DNA from: Cololabis saira
Lineage: Eukaryota > Chordata > Actinopteri > Beloniformes > Belonidae
Direction of reading: 5' to 3'
Assembly: GCF_033807715.1 (NCBI RefSeq)
Contig: NC_084596.1
Coordinates: 31,442,879-31,506,878 of the forward strand
Length of the DNA stretch: 64,000 nt
Positions 57,807 to 64,000 of this stretch are shown here, in pieces. The notes under the pieces are model-generated. The model did no database searches. It was given only the letters and a program-made list of their open reading frames with translations, and had not been told where the DNA came from. Every line of letters begins with the position of its first letter. The first letter of the stretch is position 1. Position numbers and translations under genes: made by a program.

Positions 57807-60800
57807 CTCAATACAACCAGAATGAACAGCATAGCTTCCTGTTAATTAGCATCCTCGGTTAGCATGAGCTAAAGCAGCCAAGTTAAAGTAGCTAACTGTA
57901 ACTGACATAAAGTGGCTTCCCAGGAATGATTGTTCCACCAATCTGCCACACGGAGCAGTGCCGTCCATAGAAAAAGAGGCCTCAAAAACACTTCAGAAAA
58001 CATCTGGGATTACTGAGTAGATGTAAGGCACTGACTGAGTGTCATATAATGTATCCTTGGTCCTTCAAAAGGAATGTATGTACAGGCTGTTATTATGGAG
58101 AAATAGTCTTTTTTGTTACAGTTTTTGAATGCACGGGCAAAATAGTGTTATGTACACGTTTCAATGTTTCATATAATTACATAGATTACCTGCAATGTCT
58201 TTTGTGTCATGTTTTATAAAACTGTCACACTAAAGGCGCACCAGTTGTCCAAATCAGATATATTTATTTTATGTGAGAATGTGCCTGATTGAAGGACTGC
58301 AACTGTATCCAACAACAATAATAGCTAATGAGGAGAAATGTGTGAGGATACAGAGCGTTTTCCACAAGTATACTCAATTAGGCTTACAGAGAATATGATC
58401 TGATACAGTATTTATAGAGTACATCACACACTCGTGAGCTGCCTGCTTTTGTCCCACTTTGTATGATTCTCCAGGCTTCTGGGATGCTACTGTGTGTCCA
58501 AATGTTCCCATATATGGAAACATTTTCTTCCAAACTGTTGTACTAGGTGTGGAAAAGAAAAGAAAATCAAAAAGAAAGGCACCTCTGAAGGGGTAACACT
58601 ACACATGCCGATTTCTCTTCTCACTGAGATGAAGTCAGAGCAGAACCGAGCAGACCCAAAGTGATGGGCCATCTGGATGCCTGGATGTGCAGGTGATGAT
58701 CTCTGTGCAGCACAACAGTGTCTGCATACAAAGTTTCTTTCCCACAAACATGTCTGATGTAATCATGCTGCTATAGTGATCGTGACGATCATCCAAATGT
58801 CCCCCATCCAGTACGACTGGATAGATTAGTATACTGTACTTGCATCGATCAAATCAGGGGCTATGCTTAAGGACAGTGATAAAATAATCTTTCCTTTAGG
58901 CATCAATTAAGTATTGTTGAACTGAACTGATGGTGCGTCACTCCAGATCCCTATAATATTCTGTTCACATGGCAGTGGTTTTTTTGGAGAGCCAATGTGA
59001 TGTATTGTTGAGTGCAAGGCAAATATAGTTTCCCATCAGATAAATGAAAAGCTAAAGTTTTTGTTCAGAAGCTCAAGCAATAGTGTGCCCTACCCAAGGA
59101 CTCTTTTATCATCTGCTTATCTCATCCCTATACTGAGGCATGGATCATTCTCTGGGGATGTTTCTCACGACAAATACATTGGCCAAAAACAAAGACTCGG
59201 TTTAAGAAAACCTGCCACACCCTAAGATTGAGGTGCTAGTTCACCTTTCAACCCAGCAGTGAACAAATGCAGACAAGACAACGTTGTGCCGTTTAAGGTC
59301 TGTGACTGTCCTTGAGCTGCTGAGACGATCTGCAGAGAGAGCTGAAGATCACAGGTCACAGATGCCTCTCTCTTTGTCTGTCAAAGCCCGATGGGATTCA
59401 CCTGGGAGGACGAGATAAACCACAATGTAGCTGTGCAAATACTGTAGTCTTACCCAAGAAGACTTAAGGTTTTAATCAATGCCAGAGTATCTTTAAATAA
59501 GTCTTGAATTTATAATGAAAATACTGATAATACAGTCTTATCAAGAAGAATTTTCTCCAGTAAAAGAATAGCTGTTTGCAGTAAGCCCCGTGTCCCAAGT
59601 TACCAGATAATGACATAGAATAAAAGTAGCCCTTATCAATATGGTACCACCTGCTTTAAAGTTTGAATAAGAAAGTAAGAACATCTAAAATCCAGAGAAG
59701 TGGACAAATTCCAGCTGCTAAAAGGCAGCTTTTTTCAGCTTCGAATCAACATTGAAAGGATAAGACATAATTGATAGCAATAAAGTATGCATGGATGTGA
59801 AGGAATTTTTTCTCAATGTGAAGCATGTCATGTACTATTTAAGCGTAATTAACTTGCCATTATTGAAGATCCTTTAAAGGCACCTTGTCAGCAAACAAAT
59901 CCAGACCAAATGGGGGCAGCATGTTATGGGGAAGTTCACATGTTGGCCCCCAAATATTTCTCTGTTTATTGTTCTGTATTGCTCATTCACTCCCCTGACG
60001 GCTCCAGGTATTTGGCAAAACTCAGAATATATTTTGGCAGATGGAGAGGGTTCGTTGATGTGTCAAGTGAGGATCCTTGATGCGTCTTTGAGTCGTTTAC
60101 GGATAGCGATTCACACATTGTTGACTCACTGTGCTCAATCATTTGCATCTTACCAGTCTGCAAGCTCAGTCTGAAATATATATTTTTAATCACATTTTAT
60201 TCATCTTTTGAATTATATCGCCAACAGTGGAATAAAGTGGTATTACAAAGCTTGACATTCCATCCCTACTTGTCAGCATAGCATATCTGTGCATATAACA
60301 TGAATTTTAGCCTCTTGCCATCCAGTGCTTTTGTGTTCTGACCTGCAGATTCACTTAGCTAGCATTGGATAGTTGAACAACCAACTAGAGAAACAAAGAA
60401 ACACATAGTGTGGATTTTAGTGCAAGTTTCTCAGCCATTTAGTTAGTTAATCATTACTCATCCAGCAGCATTGTTTTTCTTCAGTAACAAGAATATCTTT
60501 TCTACAACTGTTTTGTTCTTTAATCAGTGTTTGTTGAATGAGTATACTTTGCCTTTGGGAAGGGGTCCTGCATGGGGATTTGATGATTTCAACAACCCAG
60601 CCTCTGCTTAACCTGAATCATACCTGAATGTTTTTTTTTTTAGAATGAGGTCTGTGGTTGGCATCAGACTAATACAGACATTTTGTTCCACTACAGAAAC
60701 AACGTCAGTAAAAAACCCACTTGTTAATAAAGAGGCCCTAACAAGTGGCTAGATTCATTACGTCATTGAATCTTTTTTTTTCTTTATTGCACAATGTGAG

Positions 60801-61184
60801 TGTCCAACACAACGTATATGTATGGATAGTACTTTATAGGTTGCATTAACGCTGCAAGCACTATAAAATTAATTAATTTGTTGATTGTCTTGTCAAAAAA
60901 AAGGTATAATAATAAAAAAAAATGTTAATGTTTTTTTGTGCTTTTTTTAATAAATGTGTAATCCCCTGGGCACTGAAATCCATTTTATTTTGTTCTATAT
61001 TGTAAAGTATATCATTAAAAGTTACACAAAATAACACAAATATCTTAAGAGCTCATATAACTACATAATGTAAAGAATAATTAAAATAGCATACAAGCCA
61101 CTTGGTTTCATCCATAGCTTCGCACTTAGCAACCAGCATAGCAATGACAGAAAACGTAAAACTAACCATTTTATCCCCTGAAAG
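57807..61184. other. intergenic DNA
   Basis: 3.4 kb of AT-rich sequence between the nested hAT and the foldback relative. I see no gene, repeat family or conserved-looking block. Confidence 0.55.
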
Positions 61185-61528
61185 ATTCATCATAATAACT
61201 AACAAACCAAAGATCATATACAGCAACTGAATGAATATTATGAAATTTAAATGTATATTTCTCGATAGAAATATGATCAAAACGCTTTTATATGTCAAAA
61301 CTACCGTAAAATATTTTGTACATTTTCCACTGAGAAAAGACAAGGATGGCGCCATGTTTTTATTTTTACAAGGCAGCTGCGGGCAGTCGCATGACTTTCC
61401 GGCAGGCCAATAGAAAATAATAGGGGGAAAAAACGTGAACATGTCACAAACTGAGAGGCCTTATTGTGAAACTGATACGTACTGTGGATATTTGTTGCTA
61501 TTTCACATTTTGATATGAGACTGGGTTG
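61185..61528. repeat. diverged solo arm end of the foldback family
   Basis: It ends TGAGACTGGGTTG (61516-61528), the same terminus as the right end of the large foldback. Inside are a diverged 220-bp-unit stretch ('gaatgaatattatgaaa', 'gaaatatgatcaaaacgc') and a block corresponding to the subterminal region. Only one arm is visible and no target duplication can be assigned. Confidence 0.7.
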
Positions 61529-62815
61529 ATTTCAAACATTTCAAATCAAAAATGATGCTTATATCAATTTAAATAAAATCCTCAACATCTTCAAACATCC
61601 TCTAATTCTCCTTCTCTCTCCGTTTGCATCCCATATTAAGAGTCGAGCTAAACACTGTAACTGCCCTTTTCCTCCGTTGAATCTCTCATTTGAGAGTTTA
61701 TGTGATTCAGCCACTGCCGGTTCAAGGTTCAAGTAGGACCTCTGTGTGAGTTGCTATCAAATATTTGTGCTGGCAAACACAGTCCATCTCACGAAGTCAA
61801 GCCTGCACAGCCCTTGACAATGGGAACACACAACAAAAAGGCTTTGTCGCTCAAGCAACACCTGGCCATGATGGGTCTCTAAGCAACTACTGCTACCACA
61901 TGAAAGGAGGAAAAAGAAGCAGCTCATGTTAATGACATACTGGATGAAACCTGTCTCCTATCTTTTCCAGGATGAAAAACCAGAAACTAGTAAGAGTTGA
62001 GTAGCCTGTGATTTCTGCAGAGAGGAGTGTTTTCTTCATTTAGACCCACTTTGTCTTTTCATTTTGAGCCTTCGTTGCTATTATGTTGCAGGAGTGATGA
62101 CTAGACTCATATTTTTTGAGGTGGAGGGAAATATACAGTTGATCAAATTGAGACAATGCCCATGAAAGAAGGTGTGTAGCTTATTATGAACCCACAGAAC
62201 TAAAAGGCTTGGATGAAAATGAAGCTTCTCTTTTTTTGGGCGCTAAACTAATTCGGACCAAAAAGGAATCAAAACATGCTGATGAGGTAATGAGCTTATT
62301 TTCCCCTCCTTGAAGCTATTCAATATTTTCTACTTATCTTAGTAATGAATCTGTCTGTGATATTTTATAAATTGCTTGTTATGTTCTGCTGCTGGCAAGA
62401 AATGGATATAATCACGTGAGGGTTGATGTCCCTCTCGTGCTTAATGCTTTTTATAACAAATCTGTTTGTTTTGGGGGGGGTTTTGCATCACAGTGATGTC
62501 TACCAGGAGTTGCTGGGGAAAATTTTACAGCAACATTGGCTTTTATTTTGAATAACATTTGAATTTTAACATCTCATTAATGTAGCTTTTTTAGTTTGGA
62601 TATTTTCTTGTAAACTTAACTTATAAAGAGACATAAATTACAAGTTTGCTAAGGTTCCCAGGCTAATTAAGGGAGCAAACATTAAAGATGCAGTTTAGGG
62701 ATGTATTTTACATGACTTTAGATTAACAAAAAAACAATCTTTATGAAAAACAAACTGCATTTTCAACTGCCTGTGATGCATGTAGTGAGAGCTCTTCTTC
62801 TGGCTGTCATGTCTG
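61529..62815. other. intergenic DNA upstream of oprk1
   Basis: AT-rich, with no recognisable gene or repeat. Distal regulatory sequence for oprk1 may lie here, but nothing is identifiable by eye. Confidence 0.5.
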
Positions 62816-63295
62816 TTGGCTCAGCGTCTGATGTCACTGAATGAGCAGTGCGGGCTTCCAGTGCGCACCTTCGGGGGCGCAGCGGTGGCACAGGCTGTGA
62901 ATGTTCCTGCTCCTTCACCACCAACCCCCAAAAACCCGTCATTTCTGGCAAACACCCCGCATCTGGATTTCAGACTGAGGTTGTGCGTCCTAAACCAGAC
63001 TCCTACACCAGCTTGCTGTATTTGAAGGAACTTTTTGAAGGCAGGAAAAATAGGTGAGGTGGTGTTTGCACTTGGGTGTGATGTCCTTGAGCGCAGGCTG
63101 TTGCGCTGCACTTATTATTATAATTCTTTCCTCCAATTTAGATTTAAATGTCTATGCCAAATGCAAAACGTGCATTCTTCTTTTTTTTGTTCTCATTAGA
63201 AGCCAACGCTATAAATTCAGCTGTTTTGGCCGAAGTTGAGCGGTCAGTTTCCGCCCAGCATCATCATCAGCAGCAGCAGCAGCAGCGGCAGCAGC
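62816..63295 (+). promoter_or_regulatory. oprk1: probable oprk1 promoter / 5' untranslated region
   Basis: A GC-richer stretch (62816-63053) precedes the receptor exon and ends at a donor-like TAG|GTGAGG (GT at 63054-63055). A T-rich acceptor ends in AG at 63198-63199, so a 146-base intron in the 5' untranslated region is possible. Alternatively, TATAAAT at 63210-63216 could be a TATA box about 80 bases before the ATG. An ATC/CAG trinucleotide run (about 63260-63294) ends at the start codon. No upstream ATG lies between 63200 and 63296. Which arrangement is used cannot be told from sequence. Confidence 0.45.
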
Positions 63296-63537
63296 ATGGA
63301 GAGCGGCGTGGTGCGCATCTTCCAGGAGGACAGGTGTCCCTCGGGACAGTCGGGGGAGTGTATTCCCAACTTCACCTGGCAGCCCGGATCATCGGATGTC
63401 TTCAACTACACCAATGGCACCTGGGACTCCGAACTCGAGCCCATGTCGCCCATCATCCCCATCATAGTCACTGTGTACTCGGTGGTGTTCGTGGTGGGCT
63501 TAGTGGGCAATTGTTTAGTGATGTATGTCATTATCAG
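63296..63537 (+). CDS. oprk1: oprk1 first coding exon: kappa opioid receptor N-terminus and TM1 (partial gene)
   Basis: The kappa-type opioid receptor is a class A GPCR that binds dynorphin peptides and couples to Gi/o at the plasma membrane. The exon starts MESGVVRIFQEDRCPSGQSG. It has three N-glycosylation sequons (NFT at residue 25, NYT at 37, NGT at 40) and then TM1 (about residues 53-80, PIIPIIVTVYSVVFVVGLVG...). Asn72 in VGN is position 1.50 of class A receptors. It ends two bases into Arg81 at donor ATCAG|GTGAGT (63538), the conserved opioid-receptor intron position before YTKMKTATN. VYSVVFVVGLVGN is identical to the mammalian kappa receptor as I remember it. The N-terminal tail is divergent, as in other fish. 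The remaining exons are beyond the right edge. Confidence 0.95.

Positions 63538-64000
<463 letters not shown>

Noticed and set aside
61053..61442. 129-codon minus-strand frame with several hydrophobic stretches
   Set aside because: It overlaps the foldback-family remnant. The hydrophobic residues follow from T-rich sequence, and no conserved motif is seen.

Overview
The window is vertebrate nuclear DNA and almost certainly from a teleost fish. It is AT-rich and sparse in genes, with short GT-AG-spliced exons in long introns, many microsatellites, and several DNA-transposon families that I recognise as typical of fish. No bacterial, organellar or operon-like structure is present.

Three protein genes can be read. 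(1) rgs20, minus strand, is represented by one exon at the left edge (437-603) encoding the start of the short RGSZ1-type isoform with its cysteine string. A 63-codon open exon at 6573-6761, also minus strand, may be an alternative rgs20 first exon. The RGS domain exons lie off the left edge. (2) atp6v1h, plus strand, is complete: one untranslated exon ending at 10043 and 13 coding exons from 10697 to 44347. The joined frame is open throughout and gives 483 codons, the regulatory subunit H of the V-type proton pump. (3) oprk1, plus strand, is represented by its first coding exon (63296-63537): the kappa opioid receptor N-terminus and first transmembrane helix. The order rgs20 (divergent) / atp6v1h / oprk1 matches the human 8q11 neighbourhood as I remember it. 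The genes do not form a pathway; only their order is conserved.

Layout: 1-9213 is rgs20 intron and upstream DNA with a palindromic MITE and two SINE-like copies. 9214-9914 is a hAT-like MITE inserted directly upstream of the atp6v1h promoter, which carries E-boxes of the TFEB/CLEAR type. 10044-44280 holds the atp6v1h introns. Introns 2 and 3 each contain a TIR element, intron 12 holds LINE remnants, and intron 13 (11.2 kb) holds a 3.15 kb TTAA-flanked element with a CpG-rich, promoter-like core on the minus strand. 44650-63195 is intergenic and dominated by mobile DNA. Its main items are a 6,084-bp foldback element (46009-52092) with a perfect 7-bp target duplication and arms built of 220-bp tandem units, a hAT-like element bracketed by an 80-bp direct repeat (54260-55166), and a hAT inside a hAT (56574-57798), each with a perfect 8-bp target duplication.

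The most unusual structure is the foldback. Its arms are near-identical over more than 2 kb, they carry 7 versus 4 satellite units, and diverged relatives occur at about 41.15 kb and 61.2 kb. No transposase gene was found in it. Family assignments of repeats rest on termini, target duplications and memory, not on a database search.
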